From contig JBASEY010000029.1 of assembly GCA_049652745.1 (NCBI GenBank), positions 124,001-188,000 of the forward strand: DNA of 64,000 nucleotides, in the 5' to 3' direction. A model generated the notes under the pieces. It was not told the origin of the DNA. It saw only the letters and a list, made by a program, of their open reading frames with translations, and searched no databases. Shown here one piece after another: positions 44,602-52,973 of this stretch (its first letter is position 1; every line of letters begins with the position of its first letter). This DNA comes from JBASEY01 sp049652745. Its GTDB lineage: Bacteria > CSSED10-310. The position numbers and the translations under genes were made by a program.

Positions 44602-46079
44602 TTATAACCAATTAATTCTAAAGCTTTTCTAGATTCTTCACGATCGTCAAATACCAATTTCTCATCCCCGATTATCTGATAGTTTTCATGGCCTTTACCC
44701 GCAATTAAAACCGTATCTCCCTCTTTAGCTATCCGAATAGCCATTTGAATGGCCGTTCGACGATCAGGGATGATCCGGTACTCGTTTTTCTTGCTCAATC
44801 CGGGAACAATGTCGTCGATGATGGACGTCGGGTTCTCTGTCCGAGGGTTATCCGAGGTGACAATGGTCAAGTCAGACCTGGTCGATGCCGCACTGCCCAT
44901 TAAAGGCCGCTTGCTTTTATCTCTGTCTCCTCCACAGCCGAAAACTGTAATTATCCTACCCTGAGTAATTGGACGAATTGCCTCGAGTACATTAATCAAG
45001 GCATCCGGCGTATGAGCATAGTCGACCAATACTTGAAAAGGCTGGCCTTGTTTGATTGGCTCCATTCTTCCAGGGATTGACGGGAGTTCTTTTAAAACGG
45101 ACGCTATGGATGCAACGTCATACCCAAGAGCAATCAAAGCTGCAGTTGATGCCAAAACATTTAAAATATTGTGGCGGCCCGGTATCGGTACTCGCGTTGG
45201 AAACTCACCTTCCGAACATACAATATCGAATGTGTTGGAATCAGGGTATTCTTGTACGTTTTTCGCAGTAACGTCGGCCGGGCGATTTAAACCATATGTT
45301 CGCACTGTTCTGTATTCCGGAATCATCGGCCGGAAATATTCCGACGCCGGATCATCGATGTTCAAAATGGCTGCTGCAGGTCGATCTGTGTGGCCGGGCA
45401 TTCTGAAGAGGCGGCTTTTCGCAGCCATGTAACGCTCCATAGATTCATGAAAATCAAGATGATCTTGAGATAGGTTGGTAAATATCGCAATGTCGAATCT
45501 CATGCCGTCGACCCGATGCCACATCAAAGCATGGCTGGATACTTCCATGGCAACGACCTTTATCCCGGCAGTTACCATTTTGGAGAAGATTTGGTGTAAT
45601 TCGATCGATTCCGGAGTTGTCGCAGCAGTAGGAAAATGAGTGTCAAAAAAGTGAGCGCCGATGGTTCCGATAACACCACAAGGGACTCCCAAAGGTTTCA
45701 ATATGTTTTGTAACATATACGTTACGGTTGTCTTTCCATTTGTGCCTGTGACTCCAATAGTATGCAGTTTGTCGGAAGGGTTGCCGTAAAAGCGGGAAGC
45801 TAAAAGTGCGATCGTCTGTCTGGGATCGATGGCGCGGATTACTGCAATATCTGTAGGAAATGAGCCTTGGAAGTCCTCATTGATCAATATGGCTGCGGCT
45901 CCTTTTTGAATTGCCTGAGATATAAACTGATGACCATCGGAAGCGACACCGCGAAGAGCGACAAATAGTGCGCCGGGTTCAACTTTTCTGGAATCCATGG
46001 CCAAAGAGGAAATTTCACATTCCAGGTTGCCGTCGAGCGTAATATCGGGGCTCATGCTGACCAAATCATCAAGTCTCAT
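44598..46079 (-). CDS. murE: UDP-MurNAc-tripeptide synthetase, meso-Dap-adding
   Basis: 493 residues. ATP loop GVTGTNGKTTVTYML is at about 112-126. The second domain has MEVSSHALMWHRVDG and FTNLSQDHLDFH. The third domain has DYAHTPDALINVLEA and the DNPRTENP motif that selects meso-diaminopimelate. GKGHENYQIIG closes it. It adds the third residue to the UDP-MurNAc peptide. Starts 13 bases after ftsI. Confidence 0.96.
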   Translation of the reverse strand: MRLDDLVSMSPDITLDGNLECEISSLAMDSRKVEPGALFVALRGVASDGHQFISQAIQKGAAAILINEDFQGSFPTDIAVIRAIDPRQTIALLASRFYGNPSDKLHTIGVTGTNGKTTVTYMLQNILKPLGVPCGVIGTIGAHFFDTHFPTAATTPESIELHQIFSKMVTAGIKVVAMEVSSHALMWHRVDGMRFDIAIFTNLSQDHLDFHESMERYMAAKSRLFRMPGHTDRPAAAILNIDDPASEYFRPMIPEYRTVRTYGLNRPADVTAKNVQEYPDSNTFDIVCSEGEFPTRVPIPGRHNILNVLASTAALIALGYDVASIASVLKELPSIPGRMEPIKQGQPFQVLVDYAHTPDALINVLEAIRPITQGRIITVFGCGGDRDKSKRPLMGSAASTRSDLTIVTSDNPRTENPTSIIDDIVPGLSKKNEYRIIPDRRTAIQMAIRIAKEGDTVLIAGKGHENYQIIGDEKLVFDDREESRKALELIGYK

Positions 46080-46092
46080 GATGCTGTCTTCC

Positions 46093-47730
46093 TCACGACG
46101 TGTTCCCGAGATAGTTCAAGGTAAGGTCCACGACGCGTGCGAATAATTCCGCCGTTACCTGGCTGGCCCATTTGTGTTCCCGCGGATCGTCGATCACAAC
46201 ACAAAGGCTGATAATGGGATTCTCGGCCGGCGCAAAACCAGCAAAAACGCATGTTACGCTATTGGGATCATATCCTCCTTTATCATGATCGTAACGCCTG
46301 GCCGTTCCCGTTTTACCGGCAGCGCTCCAAGCTTTGGGCGAAGCTTTTGCCGCTGTACCCCGTTTTACCGCCTGTTGAAAAATTTCAGAAACGATAGAAG
46401 CTGTTCGAGGGCTCATGATTCTGACAGGGGGTTTTAAAGGCATATCTTTGACGAGGTGAGGGTGTATTCGATATCCTCCATTGGCACAAGCAGCATAGAT
46501 GACCGCTAAATGCAGAGGTGTCACAGCAGCTCCATAGCCGATTGATAACGATGCCGTAGCTGATGATGTCCACTTGGCCGGCTTTCGGATATACCCGGCT
46601 TCGCTGCCGGGAAAATCCTGCAATAATTCCGAACCGACCCCAAAATCACGTGCCAGCTTGTAAAGTGATTCTCCACCTACGCGCTGAGACATTTTTATTG
46701 TGCCGACATTGGAAGAAAAAACGATCACATCTTCAACCGAGAGTTTATTAAATTTTTTCCAGTCATTATATGTGTGTTTACCGATGGTGATCTGTCCATT
46801 TTCGCAATCGATTATATCATGCGGCTCAAATTCACCCGATTCGATTACAGAAACCAAAGGTATCGCTTTGAATGTCGAGCCCGGCTCGATCAATTGGGAT
46901 AAGCAACGATTTCGCCGATTTTCAGGAAGAGTTTTAGCAAAATTGTGAGGGTTGAATGCAGGTTCTGAGGCCATGGCCAGAATTTCACCCGTTTTGATAT
47001 CCAATATGACCACAGCGCCCCATCGTGCCGATTCCTGAAGCAGCGTGTGCTTCAATTCAGAAGCTGCAAAGTATTGAATAGACTCGTCAAGGGTCAGGTG
47101 GAGATCCTGCCCGGGCTCAGGTTCTGAAAGCACTATGCGCTCCGAACTATAAGGTCGAGCCAATGCGTCAAACGCTATCAATTCTTCCCCAGGGAGCCCT
47201 GCAAGACGCTGATTGAACGATGCTTCCAAACCTTCGAGCCCCAAACCATCAACTCCGGTGATGCCTAAAACAGGGGCGGTATAATTTCCGGATGGATAAA
47301 GTCTCCTGCTCTCCTTCCTGAAGTACAAGCCTTCAGTTTTTAATGCATTGACTTTGTCAGCTTGCTCAGGGGAAAGCCCTCTGTGCAACCAGACAAAGCG
47401 GCGTCCGGCAAGGGTGAGCTTGTCCAAAAAATCTGTATATCGTCCGGGAAGAATTGCGGCTAACTCTTTCGCTACGCGCTCAGGATCGGCAACCAGATAA
47501 GGGTCTGCACAGAGTGAGTCGCATGCCAGACTGACTGCTAAAATTCTCTGGTTGCGATCCCAAATGACGCCGCGGCGAGAAGGTATTTCAACGCGCCGGT
47601 AATGAGCTCGAAATGCCTTTCGGGCATAATCGAACCCTTTAAATATTTGTAAATGGGCAATCCATATCGATAAAACACCAAGTAAGGTGAAGCACGAAAT
47701 ATAGACAATGTGGATACGACGCTCAATCAC
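46093..47730 (-). CDS. ftsI: Penicillin-binding protein FtsI (PBP3 class)
   Basis: 545 residues. N-terminal anchor at about 6-25 (IVYISCFTLLGVLSIWIAHL). The pedestal includes RRGVIWDRNQRILA. The transpeptidase has motif 1 STFK in EPGSTFKAIPL, motif 2 SSN in VFSSNVGTIK, and motif 3 KTGT in AGKTGTARRYD. It cross-links septal peptidoglycan with FtsW. It overlaps ftsL by four bases. Confidence 0.95.
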   Translation of the reverse strand: MIERRIHIVYISCFTLLGVLSIWIAHLQIFKGFDYARKAFRAHYRRVEIPSRRGVIWDRNQRILAVSLACDSLCADPYLVADPERVAKELAAILPGRYTDFLDKLTLAGRRFVWLHRGLSPEQADKVNALKTEGLYFRKESRRLYPSGNYTAPVLGITGVDGLGLEGLEASFNQRLAGLPGEELIAFDALARPYSSERIVLSEPEPGQDLHLTLDESIQYFAASELKHTLLQESARWGAVVILDIKTGEILAMASEPAFNPHNFAKTLPENRRNRCLSQLIEPGSTFKAIPLVSVIESGEFEPHDIIDCENGQITIGKHTYNDWKKFNKLSVEDVIVFSSNVGTIKMSQRVGGESLYKLARDFGVGSELLQDFPGSEAGYIRKPAKWTSSATASLSIGYGAAVTPLHLAVIYAACANGGYRIHPHLVKDMPLKPPVRIMSPRTASIVSEIFQQAVKRGTAAKASPKAWSAAGKTGTARRYDHDKGGYDPNSVTCVFAGFAPAENPIISLCVVIDDPREHKWASQVTAELFARVVDLTLNYLGNTS

Positions 47731-48005
47731 TTGGTAATTTCCACAGAAAAATACTCGATGGTATTGCGATCAGATGTGATCATGTTATGGGAATCTGCAT
47801 AATCTTTCGTTTTTTCGAGATCATGTAAAATAGACGCTTCACACTGCAACCTAAGATTGCTTTCTTCCTGTTCTTGAAGGTCAAGGCGCAGCTCTTGTTG
47901 CTGATAGCCCATTCGAGTATTCCTGGCTGCAGAATCAACAATCATAAGGGAAATCAGCCACAGCATAATTATTGTTGCAACCCAGACTAAACGCTGCCAC
48001 TTCAT
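47727..48005 (-). CDS. ftsL: FtsL-like small cell division protein
   Basis: 92 residues. One membrane helix lies at about 6-25 (LVWVATIIMLWLISLMIVD). A periplasmic coiled coil follows (YQQQELRLDLQEQEESNLRL). Length, topology and position between rsmH and ftsI identify it; sequence conservation in FtsL is always low. It overlaps both neighbours by four bases. Confidence 0.8.
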   Translation of the reverse strand: MKWQRLVWVATIIMLWLISLMIVDSAARNTRMGYQQQELRLDLQEQEESNLRLQCEASILHDLEKTKDYADSHNMITSDRNTIEYFSVEITK

Positions 48006-48940
48006 TGTTTTTCTCCACTTATACGCTCAGCACATCTCAGCTTGGCTGAGCGCGAACGAGGGTTGTTTTGAATCTCATCCTCATCAGGAACTACCGGTTT
48101 TCGGGTGATCAATTTGAATACCTTGGGCTTTCCACAACGGCATTCAGGCAAACCTGGCGGACAGGAACATATTCCAGAACGTTCACGCAAAAAAGTTTTT
48201 ACGATTCGGTCTTCAAGGGAGTGATAGGAAATCACTACGAGACGGCCATTGTTTGCCAGAAGAGATTCTGCCGCGGCAAGACCCTTTTCGAGGTAATCCA
48301 GTTCTTTGTTGACAGCGATGCGCAATGCCTGAAAAGTGCGGGTTGCCGGATCGATCGAACCTGAGGTTGTCGCCACACTTGATATTACTTTCCATAACTC
48401 CAGGCCGGTAGTAAATAGCTTCGATTTGCGCTTATCGATAATTGCCCGAGCGATTTTTTTTGAGGCTTTTTCTTCGCCATAGCGATAAAGAATTGTTGAG
48501 ATTTCTTTTTCTGTTAAAGTGTTGACCAGATCTGCCGCGGTAGGAATGGGTTCTGTCCTGTCAAACCTCATGTCCAAAGAAGTTGGATCTTTGAAAGAAA
48601 AACCGCGGTCAATAGAATCCAACTGCATTGAAGAAAGGCCGAGGTCCAATAGGAAACCAAAAATCGGTTTTTTAGGGAGTTTGTCTATCCAAGCAGTTGG
48701 TTCTCCAAAATTTCCATGAATGGCCATAAAACGAGATTTATATGAGCTTAATCGTGAAGATGCCGCCTGTACAGCGGAGTGATCACGATCAAGACCAACA
48801 ATAATCAAAGAATCCGGCGTATTCTTTAATAAGGCTTCTGTATGACCGCCTCCCCCCAGTGTTCCATCGATGACAATACCGTTGTCGAAACCACCAAGAT
48901 AAGATTTAACCTTTTCCAGCATCACCGGCAGGTGTTCCAC
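48002..48940 (-). CDS. rsmH: 16S rRNA m4C1402 methyltransferase RsmH
   Basis: About 312 residues from GTG 48940, where AAGGGAG lies five bases upstream and the product begins like other RsmH proteins (EHLPVML). GTG 48955 is an alternative. SAM site: VIDGTLGGGGHTEALL. LLDLGLSSMQLDS, RGFSFKDPTSLDMRFD and VISYHSLEDRIVKTFL are diagnostic. The C-terminus has the CRCGKPKVFKL and NPRSRSAKLRCAER motifs. It modifies the 16S rRNA P site together with RsmI. Confidence 0.96.
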   Translation of the reverse strand: MEHLPVMLEKVKSYLGGFDNGIVIDGTLGGGGHTEALLKNTPDSLIIVGLDRDHSAVQAASSRLSSYKSRFMAIHGNFGEPTAWIDKLPKKPIFGFLLDLGLSSMQLDSIDRGFSFKDPTSLDMRFDRTEPIPTAADLVNTLTEKEISTILYRYGEEKASKKIARAIIDKRKSKLFTTGLELWKVISSVATTSGSIDPATRTFQALRIAVNKELDYLEKGLAAAESLLANNGRLVVISYHSLEDRIVKTFLRERSGICSCPPGLPECRCGKPKVFKLITRKPVVPDEDEIQNNPRSRSAKLRCAERISGEKQ

Positions 48941-48967
48941 CAAAACTCCCTTCACAGGCTCAACCAG

Positions 48968-49414
48968 TTACGACAGGCTGTTCAGCTCATCAGCTATTTC
49001 AGAAAACCTTTGATCTTCCTGCCTGAAATCTTGTTCATATTTTTTTCGTGACCAAATTTCCAAACGATTTCTGGCACCGATCAAAACAACGTCATGATCT
49101 ATTCCAGCATAGTCTTTTTGCAAATCCGTCAACGTGATACGGCCTGTAGAATCCCATGCAACCGGGGTGACCATTGATCCCCACAGTCTTTGTAATTCGC
49201 GTGCTTTTCGATTTAGAGGAGATTGGTTTTGGATTTGTTGGTCAATAGCGTTGAAAGCAGATTCGGTGAAAATGGACAATATCCCATCCAACATTACTAG
49301 GAAGGCAAACGGTTGGTCGTTGGTTTCCAATGCATCACGATAACTTTTTGGAATGCTCAGCCGCCCTTTGGCATCGACCTGTTTTTGGTGTTTTCCATAC
49401 AATGAACCGGACAT
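48968..49414 (-). CDS. mraZ: Transcription regulator MraZ
   Basis: 148 residues, two SpoVT-AbrB-like swapped-hairpin units: KQVDAKGRLSIPKSYRDAL and VAWDSTGRITLTDLQKDY, each with the DxxGR signature. ELQRLWGS lies between them. MraZ forms a ring and binds repeated short boxes before its own gene, repressing the dcw operon in E. coli. The ATG has GAGGAG about nine bases upstream. The next entries describe its promoter and likely boxes. Confidence 0.95.
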   Translation of the reverse strand: MSGSLYGKHQKQVDAKGRLSIPKSYRDALETNDQPFAFLVMLDGILSIFTESAFNAIDQQIQNQSPLNRKARELQRLWGSMVTPVAWDSTGRITLTDLQKDYAGIDHDVVLIGARNRLEIWSRKKYEQDFRQEDQRFSEIADELNSLS

Positions 49415-49482
49415 TCCCGACCTCTCCTCATTTCACAGCTTAACCCATTGAAATATCGTAAGTTTATTACTCCAAACCTCGC

Positions 49483-49527
49483 TGGGAAAAACTGGGAACC
49501 ATTGGGTTCTTTTGGGATTATCTTGGA
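49483..49527. promoter_or_regulatory. MraZ-box-like array upstream of mraZ
   Basis: On the plus strand TGGG occurs at 49483, 49493, 49503 and 49513, each exactly ten bases apart. A degenerate TTGGA occurs at about 49523. Published E. coli MraZ boxes are TGGGN units separated by five bases, so the period is the same. The array lies on and just downstream of the mraZ -10. Relative to mraZ the units read CCCA, so the orientation is opposite to the gene. Confidence 0.65.
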
Positions 49528-49545
49528 AAACACCGGAAATGTCAA
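49517..49545 (-). promoter_or_regulatory. Near-consensus promoter of the dcw cluster
   Basis: On the minus strand TTGACA (49540-49545), exactly 17 bases, then GATAAT (49517-49522). The -35 is perfect and the -10 matches five of six. It lies 103 bases before the mraZ ATG. The MraZ-box-like units overlap the start region. Confidence 0.72.
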
Positions 49546-49615
49546 TAAAAAAAGTTATTAAACTGAAGACAATTAGGGAGCCGGACCGCCAGGGAATCTT
49601 TATGCAACAGATAAG

Positions 49616-49644
49616 TTGCTTCTCGCATGGTAAAGATGTAGAAT
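49616..49644 (+). promoter_or_regulatory. Candidate promoter of the PilZ gene
   Basis: TTGCTT (49616-49621), a 17-base spacer and TAGAAT (49639-49644) precede the PilZ start by 40 bases. A small inverted repeat GCAAC (49604-49608) / GTTGC (49615-49619) overlaps the -35. Confidence 0.4.
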
Positions 49645-49684
49645 ATATTTGATTTTAATGCGTAAAAAAGGGGGTGCGATTGCC

Positions 49685-50002
49685 ATGACAGCGGATCCCA
49701 CGCAACAGGAAATTAACAAGCGCAAGTATCCGCGCAAGCCGATTCGTGCCAATGTTAGTTATCAGTATATCAATCCACGATTGAATAGAACCTTGACTGG
49801 CACGGGCTTCACTTTGAATTTGTCGCAGGCTGGAGCAATGATTCGGATCGAGACCTATTTGTCTCCATTATGTGAAATCGATTTGAATATTGAAATGAGT
49901 GATGGGAAGTTGGTGAAGACCCGAGCCAGGGTTATACATTGCAAGCGTGTCGCGTTCAATCGGTATGATGTAGGCCTTCTTTTTCTATCGGTAAAAAAAT
50001 GA
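49685..50002 (+). CDS. PilZ-domain c-di-GMP-binding protein
   Basis: 105 residues from ATG 49685, with AAGGGGGTG upstream; earlier in-frame TTG 49649 and ATG 49658 are less likely because that ribosome-binding stretch lies inside them. RKYPRKPIRANVSY carries the RxxxR motif and LNLSQAGAMI the NxSxxG motif, the two c-di-GMP contacts. It is a single-domain protein. Targets are unknown. It faces away from mraZ and precedes a GT2 gene by about 60 bases. Confidence 0.85.
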   Translation: MTADPTQQEINKRKYPRKPIRANVSYQYINPRLNRTLTGTGFTLNLSQAGAMIRIETYLSPLCEIDLNIEMSDGKLVKTRARVIHCKRVAFNRYDVGLLFLSVKK

Positions 50003-50059
50003 AATGGTTTCGCGTCTTTCTTGCTTTCGTTCGAGTTCTTTGCTAACTTGCCGCCGGCA

Positions 50060-50797
50060 ATGAGAGCTTTTTCAGAAAAAAGTATAAGTCTTTTTTTTCC
50101 GGCGCATAACGAGATTGAAAATCTTGAAATCTTGATTGACGATGCTGAAAAAGTGTGTCTTGAGTTATTTCAGGATTATGAAATTTTGATTATTGATGAC
50201 GGGAGTACTGATGGAACGGCGGAATTGGCTGATCGTCTGGCATTGTCGTATGCGAATGTCAAAGTGATTCACCATGCCGTAAACAGGGGCTATGGTGGCG
50301 CTTTGCAGAGTGGTTTTCGCGGGGCGACAAAGGATTTGGTATTTTACACGGATGCAGATCGGCAATTTGAGTTGTCGGCGTTAAAGCACATACTGCCGTT
50401 GATCGATGAGGCTGATGTCGTGACCTGTTTTCGTGAAGATCGGCAAGATCCTTGGTATAGAAGTCTTAATACTTGGTTATTTGAAAAGGCGGTTTTTCTG
50501 GTTTTTGGTTTACGTATTAAAGATCCCGATTGCGCTTTTAAAATCTATCGTCGTGAAGTGTTGAACAGTGTGACCATGACCTCCGAAGGGGCAATGATAG
50601 ATGTTGAAATGCTATTGCAGGCTCAAAGAGCGGGCTTTCGTATTGTTCAGCGTGGCGTGCGTCATTTGCCTCGTAAAGCAGGAGTGCCGAGCGGAGCGAA
50701 CATACGAGTCATTCTAAGAGCCATGGGGGAAATGTGGCGCCTGTACCGCTATTACGGTGGTTTTCTTTCAAAAAATTTTAAAAAGAACAGACCATAA
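50060..50797 (+). CDS. Glycosyltransferase family 2 (dolichyl-phosphate mannosyltransferase-like)
   Basis: 245 residues from ATG 50060; a TTG at 50021 would add 13 residues, and neither has a clear ribosome binding site. GT-A motifs: SLFFPAHNEIENL, YEILIIDDGSTDGTAELAD, YGGALQSGFRGATKDL, and YTDADRQFELS with the metal-binding DAD. FKIYRREVLNSV and RHLPRKAGVPSGA follow. No membrane domain is attached. This group makes polyprenyl-phosphate sugars or extends cell-surface glycans; the donor is unknown. Confidence 0.85.
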   Translation: MRAFSEKSISLFFPAHNEIENLEILIDDAEKVCLELFQDYEILIIDDGSTDGTAELADRLALSYANVKVIHHAVNRGYGGALQSGFRGATKDLVFYTDADRQFELSALKHILPLIDEADVVTCFREDRQDPWYRSLNTWLFEKAVFLVFGLRIKDPDCAFKIYRREVLNSVTMTSEGAMIDVEMLLQAQRAGFRIVQRGVRHLPRKAGVPSGANIRVILRAMGEMWRLYRYYGGFLSKNFKKNRP

Positions 50798-50927
50798 CCA
50801 ATCTGTATTTCAAACCCTTTTCCTATCTATAATCGATTAATTGATATTGACTTATTCACCTGTCCCCGATACATGATAGGTGGGTTTGAACTTGTGGAAT
50901 CAACATGTTTTAAAGGAGTGTAATAAA

Positions 50928-52115
50928 ATGATTTCTAAAAGAGCTTCCAATATGCCTTATAGCCCTATTCGAAAGTTGGCGCCACTGGCGGATGCAGCTA
51001 AGAAAAGAGGGATTCATGTCTATCATCTGAATATCGGCCAACCCGATATTAATACCCCTGAATTGTTTCTGGATGCCGTGCGGAAATACAACAAGCCGGT
51101 ACTGAGTTATGGCCCTTCAAATGGATTGCCGGAATACCGATCAGCTTTGGTTCAGTATTATAAAAAATACAATATCGATGTCGTCGATAAACAGATTTTT
51201 ATTTCGGTTGCAGGTTCAGAGGCAATTTTATTTGCGCTGATGGCAGTGACAGATACAGGTGATAACGTGCTGAGCATGGAGCCGTTTTATACGAATTACA
51301 ACGGCTTTTGCGCAATGGCTGAGGTGTCCATAACAGGTATTCCAACTCGACCTGAAGACGGCTTTCAAATTCCACCGATTGAAGAGTTCCAAAAACGCCT
51401 CACGCCAAGAACTAAAGCGATAATCTTGTGTAACCCCAATAATCCGACAGGAGCTGTTTATTCAAAAGAATCGTTACAAAAACTGGCGGATTTCGCCGTT
51501 AAAAACGGTCTTTATATTATTTCTGACGAAGTCTACAGGGAATTTACCTATGATGGATACAAACAAGTCTCGATAATGGAAATGGAAGGCGTTGACGACT
51601 ATGCCATTCTTGTGGATTCGGTATCGAAACGCTATTCGGCATGTGGAGCCAGAATCGGTTGTTTGATCACTCGAAATGAAAAGGTTCTGGATGGAGTGTT
51701 AAGAATGGGGCAGGCCAGATTGTGTCCCCCCACGCTTGAGCAAATCGGAGCAATGGCGTCACTTGGTGTTCCGGATCATGTTATGGAATCCATAATAGGA
51801 GAATATAAGGAAAGACGAGATATTCTTCATGCCGGATTGAACAGTATTGACGGTGTTTATTGCGAAAAACCATATGGCGCCTTTTATATGATGGCTAATC
51901 TACCGATAGATGATTCAGATAAGTTTGCACGCTTTCTTCTGGAAGATTTCAGCGATCGAGGAAGAACGGTTATGGTTGCTCCGGGGGCAGGTTTTTATGC
52001 AACTGAGGGTCTTGGTCGGAACCAGGCCCGCGTTGCGTATGTTCTGAAAAAAGACGATCTTGCCATGGCTGTTGAAGTATTGGGAAGAGCGTTGAAGGAG
52101 TATCAGAAACGTTAA
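50928..52115 (+). CDS. PLP-dependent class I/II aminotransferase
   Basis: 395 residues from ATG 50928, which has AAAGGAG upstream; an earlier GTG or TTG lacks support. Fold type I motifs: HLNIGQPDINTP, SYGPSNGLPEYRSAL, AGSEAILFALMAV, CNPNNPTGAVYSKE, SDEVYREFTYDG, and SVSKRYSACGARIG, where the Lys binds PLP. Residues such as YGAFYMMANLP resemble aspartate or aromatic aminotransferases. It lies three bases before the LipM-like gene. Substrate specificity cannot be read here. Confidence 0.9.
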   Translation: MISKRASNMPYSPIRKLAPLADAAKKRGIHVYHLNIGQPDINTPELFLDAVRKYNKPVLSYGPSNGLPEYRSALVQYYKKYNIDVVDKQIFISVAGSEAILFALMAVTDTGDNVLSMEPFYTNYNGFCAMAEVSITGIPTRPEDGFQIPPIEEFQKRLTPRTKAIILCNPNNPTGAVYSKESLQKLADFAVKNGLYIISDEVYREFTYDGYKQVSIMEMEGVDDYAILVDSVSKRYSACGARIGCLITRNEKVLDGVLRMGQARLCPPTLEQIGAMASLGVPDHVMESIIGEYKERRDILHAGLNSIDGVYCEKPYGAFYMMANLPIDDSDKFARFLLEDFSDRGRTVMVAPGAGFYATEGLGRNQARVAYVLKKDDLAMAVEVLGRALKEYQKR

Positions 52116-52118
52116 AAG

Positions 52119-52925
52119 ATGGGGGTCAAGCCTAAATCGGTGTGGAATTTGATAATCGATGATCCATTACCGGGATCGATGAACATGGCGATTGATGAAG
52201 TTCTTCTGCATCGATGTGACGATACGCCTGTTTTAAGACTTTATCAGTGGTCAAAGCCGACAGTGAGCCTGGGAATGGCTCAACAGCTTATCAAGCATGT
52301 AAACCTGGATTTTTGTCGTAAGAACGGTATCCCTGCTGTCAGAAGAATAACTGGGGGCAAAGCGGTATTGCATGATAGGGAGTTGACCTATTGTTTATGC
52401 GGCCCTGTGAACGTGCCGCCGTTTTGTCTCAGCTTGCTTGATACCTACCGTGAGATAGGGAATGCTTTTTGTGAGGCTTTAAAGCGCTTGGATATAAAAG
52501 CGGAGCTTGCTTCCCGAAGGCAAAAGCAGCCGCAAAGCACTATATCATCCTGCTTTGCAAATGCATCTTCTTATGAGATCTTAGCTTCTGGAAAAAAGTT
52601 GTTGGGTTCGGCACAAAAAAGGATTCGAAACCGAGTTTTGCAGCATGGTTCGCTATTGATGGAATACGATTCCGAGAAGTGGAGAGCAGTTTTTTTGAGA
52701 CATAACTCCACTTTAGAGGACAGGGTGACGGATATTGAAACTGAAACCGGAAAAGCTTTTTCCATGGATGCATTGATAGAGTCTGTTTGTGAAGGTTTTT
52801 CGAAATATTTCGGTATTACTTTTCGGTTGACGAGTTTAACAAGATCAGAACTTTCCCTGGCACATGAGAAAGCTGAGCGAACATATTTTGATCTGGCGGG
52901 TATTCTTGACAGTGAGGCTGGCTAA
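52119..52925 (+). CDS. LplA/LipM-family acyltransferase, probably octanoyltransferase-like
   Basis: 268 residues, cofactor transferase fold. RRITGGKAVLHDRELTYC is the LplA/LipM/LipB substrate loop. SSCFANASSYEILASGKK places a cysteine where LipM of Bacillus has its catalytic Cys (CFxxxxxYE), and GSAQKRIRNRVLQHGSLLM follows with the conserved Lys. This favours LipM (octanoyl transfer to lipoyl domains) over ATP-dependent LplA. The missing second domain of LplA fits. Three bases separate it from the aminotransferase gene. Confidence 0.8.
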   Translation: MGVKPKSVWNLIIDDPLPGSMNMAIDEVLLHRCDDTPVLRLYQWSKPTVSLGMAQQLIKHVNLDFCRKNGIPAVRRITGGKAVLHDRELTYCLCGPVNVPPFCLSLLDTYREIGNAFCEALKRLDIKAELASRRQKQPQSTISSCFANASSYEILASGKKLLGSAQKRIRNRVLQHGSLLMEYDSEKWRAVFLRHNSTLEDRVTDIETETGKAFSMDALIESVCEGFSKYFGITFRLTSLTRSELSLAHEKAERTYFDLAGILDSEAG

Positions 52926-52935
52926 AGCCTATAAT
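52906..52935 (+). promoter_or_regulatory. Consensus promoter of the large TPR gene
   Basis: TTGACA (52906-52911), 18 bases, then TATAAT (52930-52935): both boxes are perfect. It overlaps the end of the LipM-like gene. A short inverted repeat AGGCT / AGCCT (52915-52930) lies in the spacer. Confidence 0.75.
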
Positions 52936-52973
52936 TAAGCGTTTAGAAACCCGATAAAAAAAGAGGTTTTAAA

